This document shows positions 1 to 8,616 of a stretch of DNA of 64,000 nt, in pieces. Position numbers and translations under genes: made by a program. The stretch comes from Clostridiales bacterium. Its GTDB lineage: Bacteria > Bacillota > Clostridia > Christensenellales > Aristaeellaceae. Every line of letters begins with the position of its first letter. Within the stretch, counting starts at the first letter, position 1. The notes below the pieces were generated by a model. That model was not told the DNA's origin, did no database searches, and worked only from the letters and a program-made list of their open reading frames with translations. The stretch is from NCBI GenBank assembly GCA_017569285.1, contig CP069419.1:1116001-1180000 (forward strand), written 5' to 3'.

Positions 1-286
1 AGCATACGATCAGGGTGTTTTTGTATCCGCTCCACAGGAAGTTCGCGCTGAGCATGTGCCTGTAGGCGTCAGTGGAGAATTTCTGGGGCCACAGCCGGAA
101 TCCCGCTGCGGAGGCAAAATCCGGCGTGGTGAAGGAATTCACCAGTACATGCCAATAGGGATAAAGGAAGGTAATGCTGAGCAGGGCGAAAAAGATCACC
201 AGGAACGCCTGGAAATACGGCTCACCCTTGCTTTCATATATCCGGTGCTTCTTCCGCTTCGGAGCCGCCGTGGCAACAGTGCTCAT
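1..286 (-). CDS. Sugar ABC transporter permease, MalG/LplC type (partial; 3' end outside window)
   Basis: Membrane subunit of a carbohydrate ABC importer. Only the first 95 codons are in the window. The protein starts MSTVATAAPKRKKH, has a first membrane segment around residues 24-42 (AFLVIFFALLSITFLYPYWH), then the NSFTTPDF stretch typical of MalG-family permeases. The start is fixed by an AGGAGGGAAG ribosome-binding site directly upstream. It lies 13 bp after the stop of the LplB-type permease, so the two are almost certainly one operon and form a heterodimeric channel. The substrate is not visible; neighbouring glycosidases suggest an oligosaccharide. Confidence 0.88.
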   Translation of the reverse strand, partial: MSTVATAAPKRKKHRIYESKGEPYFQAFLVIFFALLSITFLYPYWHVLVNSFTTPDFASAAGFRLWPQKFSTDAYRHMLSANFLWSGYKNTLIVC

Positions 287-299
287 TCTGCTTCCCTCC

Positions 300-1241
300 T
301 TACCAAAGGCCGTATTCGTTGATACGCTTGGAGATGAAATTGGCGCTCAGCACCAGCACCAGGGAAATGATATTGCGGAACAGCTCCACAGCTGTGGCAT
401 ATCCGTAATCCAGGTTTTTCACGCCCTGGCGGTAAATAAACGTTCCCAGGACGTCGCCGACACCCAGGACCGCGTCGTTCAGCAGGTTGAAGATCTGGTC
501 AAAATCATCCTCCACCAGGCTGCCCATGTTCAGGATCAGCATGATGGTCACCACCGGGGCGATGCCGGGCAGCGTCACATGCCAGATCCGGCCCCACCGG
601 CCGCATCCGTCCACCCGTGCCGCGTCATACAGTTCCTCGTTGACGCCGCCCAGGGCGGCCAGGTACACGATGGAACCCCAGCCGATACCCTTCCAGATGC
701 CGGTCACCACCAGCGTTCCCCGGAAATACTTGGGATCGCCCAGGAAATAGATGCTTTCCATGCCCATGGATTTGAGCAGCGTGTTCACCGGACCGCGGGT
801 TGGGGAAAGAATGACCATGAAGATACCGGTCAAGATAACCCAGGAGATGAAATGCGGCAGGTAGCTCAGGGACTGGACCACCCGCTTGTATTTCTGCCCC
901 CGCAGCTCGTTGAGCATCAGGGCCAGGATGATGGGTGCGGGGAAGCCGAACAGGAATTTCAGTCCGGCAATAATAATGGTATTCTGGAATACATTCCAGA
1001 AGTTATTGCTGTTGAAAAGCCGGTTGAAGTTGTCCAGGCCGACCCACGGGCTTCCCGTGATGCCCTTGAGCAGCTGGAATTCCTTGAAAGCCAGCGTGAC
1101 GCCGTACAGGGGGCCGTACTTGAACAGCAGGTACCAGAGGATCACCGGGATGATCATCATAAGATGAAGCTTATGCTTTTTTACCCGCCGCAGGAAGGAA
1201 CGCCGTTTTTTGAACCGGTCTGTCTGAACTGAAACCGTCAC
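300..1241 (-). CDS. Sugar ABC transporter permease, LplB/MalF type
   Basis: First permease subunit of the sugar importer, 313 residues and about six membrane segments. A basic N-terminus (FKKRRSFLRRVKKHK) precedes membrane segment 1. The EAA loop that contacts the ATPase is seen at YDAARVDGCGRWGRIWHVTLP, near residues 205-225. The family is the LplB/YteP-type complex polysaccharide importers of Bacillota. The start is a GTG at 1239-1241 with AGGAGG about nine bases upstream; no nearer ATG fits. A minus-strand promoter lies at 1319-1347. No binding protein or ATPase gene is in the window; Clostridia often use a shared MsmK-type ATPase. Confidence 0.9.
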   Translation of the reverse strand: MTVSVQTDRFKKRRSFLRRVKKHKLHLMMIIPVILWYLLFKYGPLYGVTLAFKEFQLLKGITGSPWVGLDNFNRLFNSNNFWNVFQNTIIIAGLKFLFGFPAPIILALMLNELRGQKYKRVVQSLSYLPHFISWVILTGIFMVILSPTRGPVNTLLKSMGMESIYFLGDPKYFRGTLVVTGIWKGIGWGSIVYLAALGGVNEELYDAARVDGCGRWGRIWHVTLPGIAPVVTIMLILNMGSLVEDDFDQIFNLLNDAVLGVGDVLGTFIYRQGVKNLDYGYATAVELFRNIISLVLVLSANFISKRINEYGLW

Positions 1242-1318
1242 GGCCGTTACCTCCTTTCATCATTTAGATTTGGGATCCGGATCACGTCTTCTGTTTTTTG
1301 CCTCGTTCTGATACTCAA

Positions 1319-1347
1319 AGCATAGCAATCATGTCTGAAATTGACAA
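1319..1347 (-). promoter_or_regulatory. Promoter for the sugar ABC permease operon
   Basis: On the minus strand TTGTCA (1342-1347) and TATGCT (1319-1324) are separated by 17 bases, upstream of the GTG start at 1241. This is a sigma-A-type assignment by eye. Confidence 0.5.
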
Positions 1348-1461
1348 GTTAAAACATCTGATGTTGACACCAATTTTATGATATTTGTCCATTTTTAAAC
1401 CAGATTATACATTTTTAAGCGTCTTTTTTTATGATTTGCACACCATTTTCCTGATATCGGC

Positions 1462-1488
1462 TTTACACGCGCAGGGGAATACTATAAG
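1462..1488 (+). promoter_or_regulatory. Possible promoter for the GH127-like gene
   Basis: TTTACA (1462-1467) and TATAAG (1483-1488) with a short 15-base spacer lie 44 bases before the start at 1532. The spacer is shorter than ideal, so this is tentative. Confidence 0.35.
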
Positions 1489-1531
1489 ATGAAGTCAATC
1501 AGAAAACGCTTATGGAAAGGCGGTCATACCC

Positions 1532-3229
1532 ATGCCGGGATATCAGCATTTCGATCCATGGAATATGGCGAAACTGGCGCACCATTACCTCACCAGCATG
1601 GTCGATGAAAAAAACGGATATCTGCCCTACTGGCTGATTCTGCCGAACCAGAAACCGGCGGAAGCGGCCCATTGCCGCGTGGACGACGCGGAACTGGTCG
1701 GCTCCTGGTACGAGGGGCTGGACAGCGCGATGCAGGTCCTGGGCACCGAGGAGGGAAAGGAAGTGCTGGCGGGATTTGAGGCTTTCCTGCGCGACAGCTG
1801 GGGGCCGAAGGGCCTGCGCTATCACCGGCCTTATCCCTGGACGCACACCATGCACGCCTCTTTCCACGAGATGGGCTATATCCTCCCGGCCCTGAACCGC
1901 ATTCTCCGCAAAAATCCCGGGGATCAGGAAATGGAAACCCGGATTTCGGGCCTGATCCACGGAATGCGTTCCCTGGTTATCGAGCGGAAGGTACGGACAT
2001 TCTGGTCCGGGGATTCTCCGGAGGAGAAGCCGATCTATGAGTTCCCCAACGATGTTTACCTGCTGGACGGCGGGTTTGACCTCACCCGCCATACCGGGCG
2101 CGGCGAGCAGCCCATCCGCAATGGCGTGGTCATCCCCGCCCTCATGACCCGGGCGCTGGAATGGGGGGACGAAGCCGCGCTGGACCTTGCGCAGGGCCTG
2201 GCCAACCAGCTGCTGGGGCCGTCCCGGTATTTCAGCTGGCAGTACGCGTTCTTCGGCCACGTCCATTCCGCTGTCTGGGTCGCTTCCGGCCTCGCGGACC
2301 TGACGGAGGCCGCCGGCGATCCCGGATACCTGGCTGCCGCGAAAGGCATCTATGATTATGTGCGCTCCCTGTCCTCCTCCTTTGGCTGGGTGCCGGAATA
2401 TGCCCAGTGGCATCCCATGGCGGAGGAGCACTGTGAAACATGCTGCATCAAGGATATGCTCGTGATGGCGGATAAGCTGGTCCGCCGCGGTTACCCGGAA
2501 TACTGGCAGGATATCGTGCTGTTCTCCCGCAACCAGTTGGTGGAAAACCAGGTCACCAGTGCCTCCTATGTCGTGGAGGACAACAGCCGTCCCGACACGG
2601 AAAGCACCACCTGGCACGATATCGGCAGTCGGATGATCGGCGGGTTTACCGGCGGTTCCCTGCCCAACAGCATTTCCCTCTCCAAATTCCGCTCCATCGC
2701 AGGCTGCTGTGCGGGCACCGCGCCGGTCGCGATTCAGCTGGTATGGGACCGGGCGGTTACGGAAGAAGGCAGCGCTTTTGTGGTGAATATTCCGCTGGAC
2801 CGGGAAACCTCCGCCTGGCGGCTTGAAAGCGATTATCCGGACCGCGGCGGAATGCGGCTGACGCTGAAAGACGGCGGCCGTGCCGCCTTCCGGCGGTATC
2901 CCTTTATGGGGAATCAGCCGGAATGCGCGGTGAACGGAAATCCCGTTCCCCTCCGGGAGGAAAACGGCCTGATCCTGTCCCCTGAGCTTGCCCCCGGCGA
3001 TACCTTTACCCTGCGTCATCCCCTGCGCACCGTGCGGAAAAAGGAAACCGCCGCCGGCCGGGAGTACACCGTATTCTGGCGCGGCCCGGACGTCGTGGAT
3101 ATCACTCCCCACGGAGAGCACCTGCGCCTGTACCAGCGGGACCTGCGCAAAGAAAAGGTGCTGCCCGGCCCCGATGACGTGATCTACACCGGCGCGGCCA
3201 ATTACGGCCCTACCCAGCAGAAGCGGTAA
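1532..3229 (+). CDS. GH127-like (beta-L-arabinofuranosidase superfamily) glycoside hydrolase
   Basis: Predicted cytoplasmic six-hairpin glycosidase of 565 residues with no signal peptide. The supporting motif is the zinc/thiolate site known from GH127: an E-x-C pair at E299-H-C301 and a Cys-Cys pair at C392-C393 (GCCAG), matching Glu338/Cys340/Cys417/Cys418 of Bifidobacterium HypBA1, in which one of the paired Cys is the nucleophile. The C-terminal part (from about residue 415) is a beta-rich domain. The substrate is inferred, not seen; it may be another member of the GH127/GH142/GH146 clan. The gene runs away from the sugar permeases and is followed by a PHP gene on the same strand. AAAGG at 1515-1519 serves as a modest ribosome-binding site. 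Confidence 0.68.
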   Translation: MPGYQHFDPWNMAKLAHHYLTSMVDEKNGYLPYWLILPNQKPAEAAHCRVDDAELVGSWYEGLDSAMQVLGTEEGKEVLAGFEAFLRDSWGPKGLRYHRPYPWTHTMHASFHEMGYILPALNRILRKNPGDQEMETRISGLIHGMRSLVIERKVRTFWSGDSPEEKPIYEFPNDVYLLDGGFDLTRHTGRGEQPIRNGVVIPALMTRALEWGDEAALDLAQGLANQLLGPSRYFSWQYAFFGHVHSAVWVASGLADLTEAAGDPGYLAAAKGIYDYVRSLSSSFGWVPEYAQWHPMAEEHCETCCIKDMLVMADKLVRRGYPEYWQDIVLFSRNQLVENQVTSASYVVEDNSRPDTESTTWHDIGSRMIGGFTGGSLPNSISLSKFRSIAGCCAGTAPVAIQLVWDRAVTEEGSAFVVNIPLDRETSAWRLESDYPDRGGMRLTLKDGGRAAFRRYPFMGNQPECAVNGNPVPLREENGLILSPELAPGDTFTLRHPLRTVRKKETAAGREYTVFWRGPDVVDITPHGEHLRLYQRDLRKEKVLPGPDDVIYTGAANYGPTQQKR

Positions 3230-3260
3230 AAGATCTGTCTGTGACTGAAAAATATGGAAA

Positions 3261-3282
3261 GCCGGACCGTTTCCGGTCCGGC
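3261..3282 (+). other. GC-rich intergenic hairpin without a T-tract
   Basis: A perfect inverted repeat, GCCGGACCG (3261-3269) and CGGTCCGGC (3274-3282), lies between the GH127-like gene and the PHP gene. No run of T follows, so it is more likely an mRNA-stabilising or processing hairpin than a terminator. Confidence 0.5.
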
Positions 3283-3317
3283 CTGAATCAAAATCTGAAG
3301 AACAGGAGACGGATACC

Positions 3318-4277
3318 ATGCGCTGGATTTCTCCCTATTATGAAGACGGCACCTGGCTGCGGGGAAACTTCCATACCCATACCACCGTATCGGACGGCGG
3401 CCATACACTGGAGGATACGGCAGATCATTACTTCCGTTTCTGCCGCTACAAATCATCTCCCTGGATGCAGTACCGCTTCCTGGCGATCACCGATCACACC
3501 ACTTCCGGAAAAAAGGAGATGTACCGGCCCATCGAAGGCACCGATCCGGATAACGGCCGGTGCATCCTGATCGAAGGCCGTGAGGATTCCTACGGCCACC
3601 ACATCCTGGGCATCGGCTGCCGCATGACCTTCCAGGAAGATATTATTCAGAAGGATTCGGAGGATTACACCCTGGAGGACTACCAGCGCGTGATCGATGA
3701 AATCGTGAAGGACGGCGGTATCGCAATCCTCGCGCATCCCCACTGGCGGTTCAGCGACTACTTCTCCGGTGAAATGGCCCAAAAGCTGGAAAACTACACC
3801 GCCATCGAAATCATCAACGGCGATCTGTTTACCGGTCCCGGCCACCTGGCCACCGACGTATGGGACGCTGCCCTGACCGCGGGAAAGCGTGTATGGTGTA
3901 CCGGCAACGATGATTTCCACAGCATCAGGGATATGCACAATGCCTGGAACATGGTGCAGGTAAAGGAAGAAACGAAGGAAGGCATCCTGGACGCGCTGCG
4001 CCATGGCAGCCTCTATGCTTCCAACGGTGCCGTTTTTGAGCGCCTGTATACCGACGGCGAATGGATCGTGGCCGAATGCCACCATGATTCCGTTTTCGAC
4101 CTGCCGGAAAAAACCTTCCGCTTCATCGGCCAGGGCGGCCAGCTGCGCCAGCTGCAGACCGGCAAGGGAAAAACAGCCGCCTATAAATACCAGGGCGACG
4201 AGCAGTATATCCGCGTGGAGATGTGCCTGAGCTGGGGTATGGCCGCGTTCTCCCAGCCGTTCTTCCCGGAAAAATAA
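3318..4277 (+). CDS. PHP-domain phosphoesterase
   Basis: Metal-dependent phosphoesterase of 319 residues. Conserved PHP motifs are in order: NFHTHTTVSDG (H19, H21), AITDH (D59, H60), an AHPHW motif near residue 140 and GNDDFH near residue 198; these supply the metal ligands. The family includes PHP hydrolases acting on small phosphoesters; which one is not evident. The last third (from about 220) is a small beta domain often appended to such proteins. It follows the GH127-like gene with an 88-base gap and its own AGGAGA site, and converges on the GH125 gene 10 bases downstream. Confidence 0.82.
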   Translation: MRWISPYYEDGTWLRGNFHTHTTVSDGGHTLEDTADHYFRFCRYKSSPWMQYRFLAITDHTTSGKKEMYRPIEGTDPDNGRCILIEGREDSYGHHILGIGCRMTFQEDIIQKDSEDYTLEDYQRVIDEIVKDGGIAILAHPHWRFSDYFSGEMAQKLENYTAIEIINGDLFTGPGHLATDVWDAALTAGKRVWCTGNDDFHSIRDMHNAWNMVQVKEETKEGILDALRHGSLYASNGAVFERLYTDGEWIVAECHHDSVFDLPEKTFRFIGQGGQLRQLQTGKGKTAAYKYQGDEQYIRVEMCLSWGMAAFSQPFFPEK

Positions 4278-4287
4278 CCGGCCGGAA

Positions 4288-5565
4288 TTACAGGTCGCTC
4301 ACCGCTTTTTCCACGAACTCGCTGAAGATGGAATTGGCCCATGCAAACCACGGGCGGGTGTACTGTGCGGGATCATCCTTGTAAACGCCCTCGTGCATCA
4401 GCAGGGTGCCTGCGTCCATGTTTTCGAGCAGTCGGGCAGTCTCCCGTATTTCTTCCGGGTCCGTCGATGTCAGTCCCTGGATGCACAGGGAAATGGGCCA
4501 GATGTAATCCGGCGGGGTATGGGGGCTTCCGATTCCCCGCCCGCAGGTCCCTGAGTAATAATATGGGTTTGCCGGGCTGAGCAGCATGCGGCGGGTCGCC
4601 TGGTATACCGGATCACCGGCATCCACGCATCCCAGGTACGGCAGGCTGAGCAGGCTGGGGACATTGGCGTCATCCATCAGGTTGAACTGTCCCATGCCGT
4701 CCGTTTCATAGGCATATACCGTGCCGAATTCAGGATGCTCTGTCACTGCGTATTTCCGCAGGCCTTCCTGGATCTGCTCCCGAAGTGCGCGGATACGCCC
4801 GGTCATGTTTTCTTCCGGCAGCAGCGCTTCAAAGATTTCTTCCATCTGCTCCAGCGATTTTGCAGCAAAGAAATTGGCCGGGATCAGGTAGCCGTACATG
4901 CAGGCGTCATCACTGGGGCGGAAGCCGCTCCAGGTCATGCCGGTCCAGGCTGCCAGAGCCCCGTGGCCGTCATGGGACAGCGTATCAGAAGCCCGGCGGC
5001 AGACCCGGCGGAAATAATACGGGGATTGTTCCGCATGGTGCTGCTCCGTTGCCCAGGTGGAAAGGATCTGCTTCGCAGCCTGCAGGAAAGACTCGCCGCA
5101 CCAGGCGGCGGATCCTGTTGTTTTCCAGAAATGATATGCCAGGCGGACCGGATAGCACAGGGAGTCCACTTCATATTTGCGTTCCCAGATCCAGGGCCGC
5201 GCTTCCTCCGTCCAGCTGGTGTCATCCAGGTGGCTCCGGTGGTCGTTCGCTTCCCGGTTGAACGCGTTGGCATACGGATCCAGGATGATATAGCGGAACT
5301 GCCGCTCCAGCAGTCCCAGGATTGCCTCGGAAACCTCCCGGTATTTCCCGGCATGCGGCACATAATGGTATACCTGGGCGGAAGAATCCCGAAGCCACAT
5401 GGCGGGAATGTCTCCCGTCACCAGGAACACCGTGCCGTCTGACCGCTGCAGGGTGGTATCCCAGGTGCTGCGAAAACAGGCGCGGTACATCTGCGCCAGT
5501 TTGTTCCTTCCGAGCGCTGTCAGCCTGTCAAAAACAGGCTGTGTCGCTTCCTCCAGCCAATCCAT
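4288..5565 (-). CDS. GH125 exo-alpha-1,6-mannosidase family protein
   Basis: Glycoside hydrolase of 425 residues, the usual GH125 length, without a signal peptide. Recognised from the signature TGDIPAMWLRDSSAQ near residues 49-63, WERKYEVDSLCYP near 127-139, SGFRPSDDACMYGYLIPANFF near 213 and the C-terminal ARPWFAWANSIF-type block (here TRPWFAWANSIF). Characterised GH125 enzymes are metal-independent, inverting alpha-1,6-mannosidases; the acid is an Asp in the FRPSDD block and the base a Glu near the end. It probably trims imported mannose-containing glycans in the cytoplasm. The start has an AGGAGG site 9 bases upstream. Confidence 0.9.
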   Translation of the reverse strand: MDWLEEATQPVFDRLTALGRNKLAQMYRACFRSTWDTTLQRSDGTVFLVTGDIPAMWLRDSSAQVYHYVPHAGKYREVSEAILGLLERQFRYIILDPYANAFNREANDHRSHLDDTSWTEEARPWIWERKYEVDSLCYPVRLAYHFWKTTGSAAWCGESFLQAAKQILSTWATEQHHAEQSPYYFRRVCRRASDTLSHDGHGALAAWTGMTWSGFRPSDDACMYGYLIPANFFAAKSLEQMEEIFEALLPEENMTGRIRALREQIQEGLRKYAVTEHPEFGTVYAYETDGMGQFNLMDDANVPSLLSLPYLGCVDAGDPVYQATRRMLLSPANPYYYSGTCGRGIGSPHTPPDYIWPISLCIQGLTSTDPEEIRETARLLENMDAGTLLMHEGVYKDDPAQYTRPWFAWANSIFSEFVEKAVSDL

Positions 5566-5684
5566 GCTGCCTGTCCTCCTGTTTTTTTCTTTTACCTTAC
5601 CAGATTGCCCCGCGCTTTTCCAGATGATTTCCGAAAATTGGTTCTCCGATCACAAAAATGTACCCGAGAAGGAAGGAAATGGAC

Positions 5685-6458
5685 ATGAAATTCGTCACGT
5701 TCAATCTGCGCGTCGACCGCCCGCAGGATGGAGAAAACAGTTTTGTTTACCGCCAGCCCCTGATCAAGCGGACCATCAGCCGTGAAAAGCCGGACGTCAT
5801 CTGTTTCCAGGAAGTGGAACCGCATATGTCCGCATGGCTGAAAAAGAGCTTTCCGGATTATTACGCGGTCGGCTGCGGCCGCAGTGAAAAGCTGGACGGC
5901 GAGCAGATGACGGTCATGTTCCGGAAGGATAATTACCAGCTGCTGGAAATGCACACCTTCTGGCTGTCCGAAACCCCGTCGGTACCCGGAAGCCGCTACC
6001 CCGGCCAGAGCTCCTGCCCCCGCTGCTGCACAGACGCGGTGTTGATGGAGGAAGCAAGCGGACAGGTGTTCCGCGTGCTCAACACCCACCTGGATCACCG
6101 GGGAAAAGAAGCCCGCGAACAGGGCCTTGCCCTGATCCTGCGTCATGCGGAGGAACCCGGAACATTTTCGGGCGTTCCGTTGATTCTGGCCGGGGATTTT
6201 AATGCTGAACCGGACAGTGAGGAAATGGGAATCCTGAAACAGGATCCCGGCCTCACGGATGTCACCCGTTCCATTGGAATCACTTTTCACAATTACGGAA
6301 GAAACATTCCGGCCGATCCGCCCTGCCAGATCGATTACATCGTGCTGAAGGGTGCTTTATGCTGCAGCAGCGTCTGCAAATGGACAGATCAGGAGAATGG
6401 TGTTTACCTGTCCGACCATTACCCGGTCTGTGCGGAAATCAGCTTCTGCCGGGCATGA
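5685..6458 (+). CDS. Endonuclease/exonuclease/phosphatase (EEP) superfamily hydrolase
   Basis: Predicted cytoplasmic hydrolase of 257 residues. All EEP fold motifs are visible: VTFNLRVD at the N-terminus (Asn), CFQEVEP (Glu metal ligand), LNTHLDHRG, LAGDFNAEPDS (Asp/Asn pair), IDYIVLKG and LSDHYPV (Asp-His at the end). The start at 5685 is preferred because GGAAGG at 5671-5676 is eight bases upstream; in-frame ATGs at 5658 and 5679 are possible but worse placed. Proteins of this size cover phosphodiesterases and sphingomyelinase-like enzymes; the substrate is not known. Followed after 30 bases by an MFS carrier. Confidence 0.85.
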   Translation: MKFVTFNLRVDRPQDGENSFVYRQPLIKRTISREKPDVICFQEVEPHMSAWLKKSFPDYYAVGCGRSEKLDGEQMTVMFRKDNYQLLEMHTFWLSETPSVPGSRYPGQSSCPRCCTDAVLMEEASGQVFRVLNTHLDHRGKEAREQGLALILRHAEEPGTFSGVPLILAGDFNAEPDSEEMGILKQDPGLTDVTRSIGITFHNYGRNIPADPPCQIDYIVLKGALCCSSVCKWTDQENGVYLSDHYPVCAEISFCRA

Positions 6459-6488
6459 TCGAAAAACCGGAGAAGAATGTGAAACGCC

Positions 6489-7700
6489 ATGAAACGCTAT
6501 ACGAAAAATGAGCTTTGTTTGCTGATCGCATGCTTTGCAGCGTATACATCGGCATATATCTCACGCTGCAATCTGTCACCGTCCCTGAATGCAATCGCTG
6601 AAACATTCGGCATCAGTGCCGCGCAGGCGGGACTGATCCCCACATGCTTTGCCATCCCCTATGCCGCCGGGCAGATCATTTCTGGCCTGCTGGCAGACCG
6701 GTATCCCGCGCCGCGCCTGATGCTGATCGGCCTGCTGGGTTCATCGCTGGTCAACGTGGTTTTTTCTGTCTCCGCGGCCTTCCCGCTGCTGGTGGCACTC
6801 TGGTTTGTCAACGGACTGCTTCAGTCCATGATCTGGACACCCATCATGCGGATTATTGTTTCCCAGTTTCGGGAGACCGTGCGGGATCACGCGGCATTTT
6901 TCATGTCCCTGACCCTGATTATCGGCTATCTCCTGGCCTGGGCGCTTTCCGGGCTGCTCACCAGTCTGCTCAGCTGGCGCGCGGCATTCCTGGTTTCCGG
7001 TCTGGTCACGGCAGGGATCGCCGTACCGTCCATTCTGGTCATCCGGAATACTTCCGCCGATATCCAGGCACAGAACAGGGAGCAGCCGCAGGAGCGCGCC
7101 CCGGTCTGGAAACTGCTGCTGGGTACCAACCTGATCCTGCTGCTGGTCTGCTGTGCTGCCGAAGGGTATGTGCGCGACAGCATTGCCTACTGGGCTGCCA
7201 AACTGCTCATGGATACGCAGGGTATTGACCTGAACAGCGCGGTCGGAATCATCCTGATCATCCCCTGCGTCAATTTCCTGGGTATTCAGATGGGCCGGGC
7301 CGCATATAAACGGACAGGTAACCTGTTCCTTTCCTCGGGCATCCTGTTCGCCGTATGCACAGTGCTGAGCCTGGCGCTTGGGCCTGTCTCGGGACAGAGC
7401 TTTCCGGGCTGCGTCGTTGTACTGGTGCTGGTTTCCGCCATGGCTTACGGGCTGAATCCGCTGCTGACAAACCTGATGCCCCTGATGTACTCCCGTCTGA
7501 ACCGCGTGGCACTGGCTGCCGGCCTGCTGGATGCGATGGTCTATGTCGGCAGCGCGTTCTCCGGTTCCTTCGCCGGATATCTGAGCGACAGCTTTGGCTG
7601 GGACGGCGTGTTCATTTCCTGGGCCGTGGTCAGCCTGATCGGTACATTGCTGCTGGAAATTGCTCGCCGGATGGCAAAACGCGGCACGGAAAACACGTAA
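6489..7700 (+). CDS. MFS transporter
   Basis: Twelve-segment major facilitator protein of 403 residues. The conserved cytoplasmic loop between segments 2 and 3 reads GLLADRYPAPRLM, near residues 65-77. The N-terminus resembles organophosphate:phosphate antiporter-like members (YISRCNLSPSLNAI after the first segment), which would fit a role next to a phosphohydrolase, but this is only suggestive. A central basic/polar loop lies near residues 190-205. It probably shares a transcript with the EEP gene. A strong bidirectional terminator follows. Confidence 0.85.
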   Translation: MKRYTKNELCLLIACFAAYTSAYISRCNLSPSLNAIAETFGISAAQAGLIPTCFAIPYAAGQIISGLLADRYPAPRLMLIGLLGSSLVNVVFSVSAAFPLLVALWFVNGLLQSMIWTPIMRIIVSQFRETVRDHAAFFMSLTLIIGYLLAWALSGLLTSLLSWRAAFLVSGLVTAGIAVPSILVIRNTSADIQAQNREQPQERAPVWKLLLGTNLILLLVCCAAEGYVRDSIAYWAAKLLMDTQGIDLNSAVGIILIIPCVNFLGIQMGRAAYKRTGNLFLSSGILFAVCTVLSLALGPVSGQSFPGCVVVLVLVSAMAYGLNPLLTNLMPLMYSRLNRVALAAGLLDAMVYVGSAFSGSFAGYLSDSFGWDGVFISWAVVSLIGTLLLEIARRMAKRGTENT

Positions 7701-7754
7701 AACGGATGTCAGCTTCTGCCGGGCATGATGCGCAATGCGCGCCCGGAAAAACAG

Positions 7755-7817
7755 TGCGGCTGTCCGCGCCGGTTTTTTCACAGGCCGGTGCGGACAGCCG
7801 CATTCATTTTTTTACAT
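7755..7817. terminator. Bidirectional intrinsic terminator
   Basis: Arms 7755-7772 and 7784-7801 pair over 18 bases with one mismatch and are followed by a T-rich tract (7807-7813) on the plus strand. The A-rich flank lets it also serve the convergent flavin reductase gene. Confidence 0.85.
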
Positions 7818-8350
7818 CATCGGATGATATAGGCATCCACGATCTCGCCGACGTACATGGTGTGGAAGTCCCGGTTGGCCATCGGGTAATCGCCCTCCAC
7901 GTCCTGCGGATACATCCTTTCCAGGATATCCTTCGGGATTTTTTCCAGGTCCTGGTCCTGGGAATACAGGATCCGGCACTCAATCGTCAGGGGATACTGC
8001 CGGATTCCCGGGGTATGGATCACCTCCGCCTTTTCCAGTTTCAGCCCGGCTTCCTTCACCTTGTCGATTTTGTATCCGGACTGCCAGCCGCAGATTTTGG
8101 TGATCGCGGGGTCCGGCTTGTCCAGCGGAACGCTGACCGTAAACTCACCGGTTTTGTCCAGCTGGCTCTTGGTATAGCGTCCCTGCCGGACATACACATG
8201 GAAGGTGGGTTTGCTCCACAGGGTCCCGATATGGCCCCATCCGATCACCATCGCGTTGAACTTGTCACCGTTGGTGTTCAGCAGGATTCCTTTCGGCAGT
8301 GCCCGGGTAATCAGGTTCGCGTAATCCGTAACATTGATTTTCTCTTTCAT
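7817..8350 (-). CDS. Flavin reductase-like (FMN-binding split-barrel) protein
   Basis: 177 residues with the flavin reductase-like fold. The N-terminal half carries PKGILLNTNGDKFNAMVIGWG near residues 19-39, where the family binds the isoalloxazine ring, and FTVSVP near residue 90. Such proteins reduce or carry FMN and often lie beside flavoproteins; here a flavodoxin is encoded divergently about 0.9 kb away. The start has GGGGAGGAAG upstream. No partner oxygenase is encoded nearby. Confidence 0.85.
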   Translation of the reverse strand: MKEKINVTDYANLITRALPKGILLNTNGDKFNAMVIGWGHIGTLWSKPTFHVYVRQGRYTKSQLDKTGEFTVSVPLDKPDPAITKICGWQSGYKIDKVKEAGLKLEKAEVIHTPGIRQYPLTIECRILYSQDQDLEKIPKDILERMYPQDVEGDYPMANRDFHTMYVGEIVDAYIIR

Positions 8351-8468
8351 CGTTTTCTTCCTCCCCGTTCTTTCTTCCCGTCCTGATGATTGTAATGCCT
8401 TGAGCAGGCTCTAAGTCAATGGCCTGTCGGTTTCCCCGTCGTTTTCCGGAAGCGGTTTTTAAAAACAG

Positions 8469-8498
8469 TTGACAATCCCCACTCTCCTATGATATTAA
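8469..8498 (+). promoter_or_regulatory. Promoter of the DUF3793-flavodoxin operon
   Basis: TTGACA at 8469-8474, followed by GATATT (8491-8496, spacing 16) or TATTAA (8493-8498, spacing 18). A palindromic operator begins seven bases after the -10, covering the expected transcription start. Confidence 0.65.
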
Positions 8499-8504
8499 TA
8501 TGTC

Positions 8505-8520
8505 GTTAGTTTTGTCTAAC
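8505..8520 (+). promoter_or_regulatory. Operator box 1, GTTAG-N6-CTAAC
   Basis: GTTAGTTTTGTCTAAC, a perfect 5-bp-arm palindrome just downstream of the -10 element. The TTAG-N6-CTAA geometry resembles DtxR/MntR-family metal-repressor sites; which repressor binds is inferred. Confidence 0.6.
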
Positions 8521-8586
8521 GCTCTTTGAATCCCGGTTCATTTTGTATTTGGAAATCTTCAAGGGCTTTTTATTTTTTGCATAATG

Positions 8587-8602
8587 GTTAGTTTTGGCTA
8601 AC
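8587..8602 (+). promoter_or_regulatory. Operator box 2, GTTAG-N6-CTAAC
   Basis: GTTAGTTTTGGCTAAC differs from box 1 by one base and lies 82 bases downstream, immediately before the GGAGGA ribosome-binding site of the DUF3793 gene. Confidence 0.6.
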
Positions 8603-8616
8603 ATTATGGAGGAACG

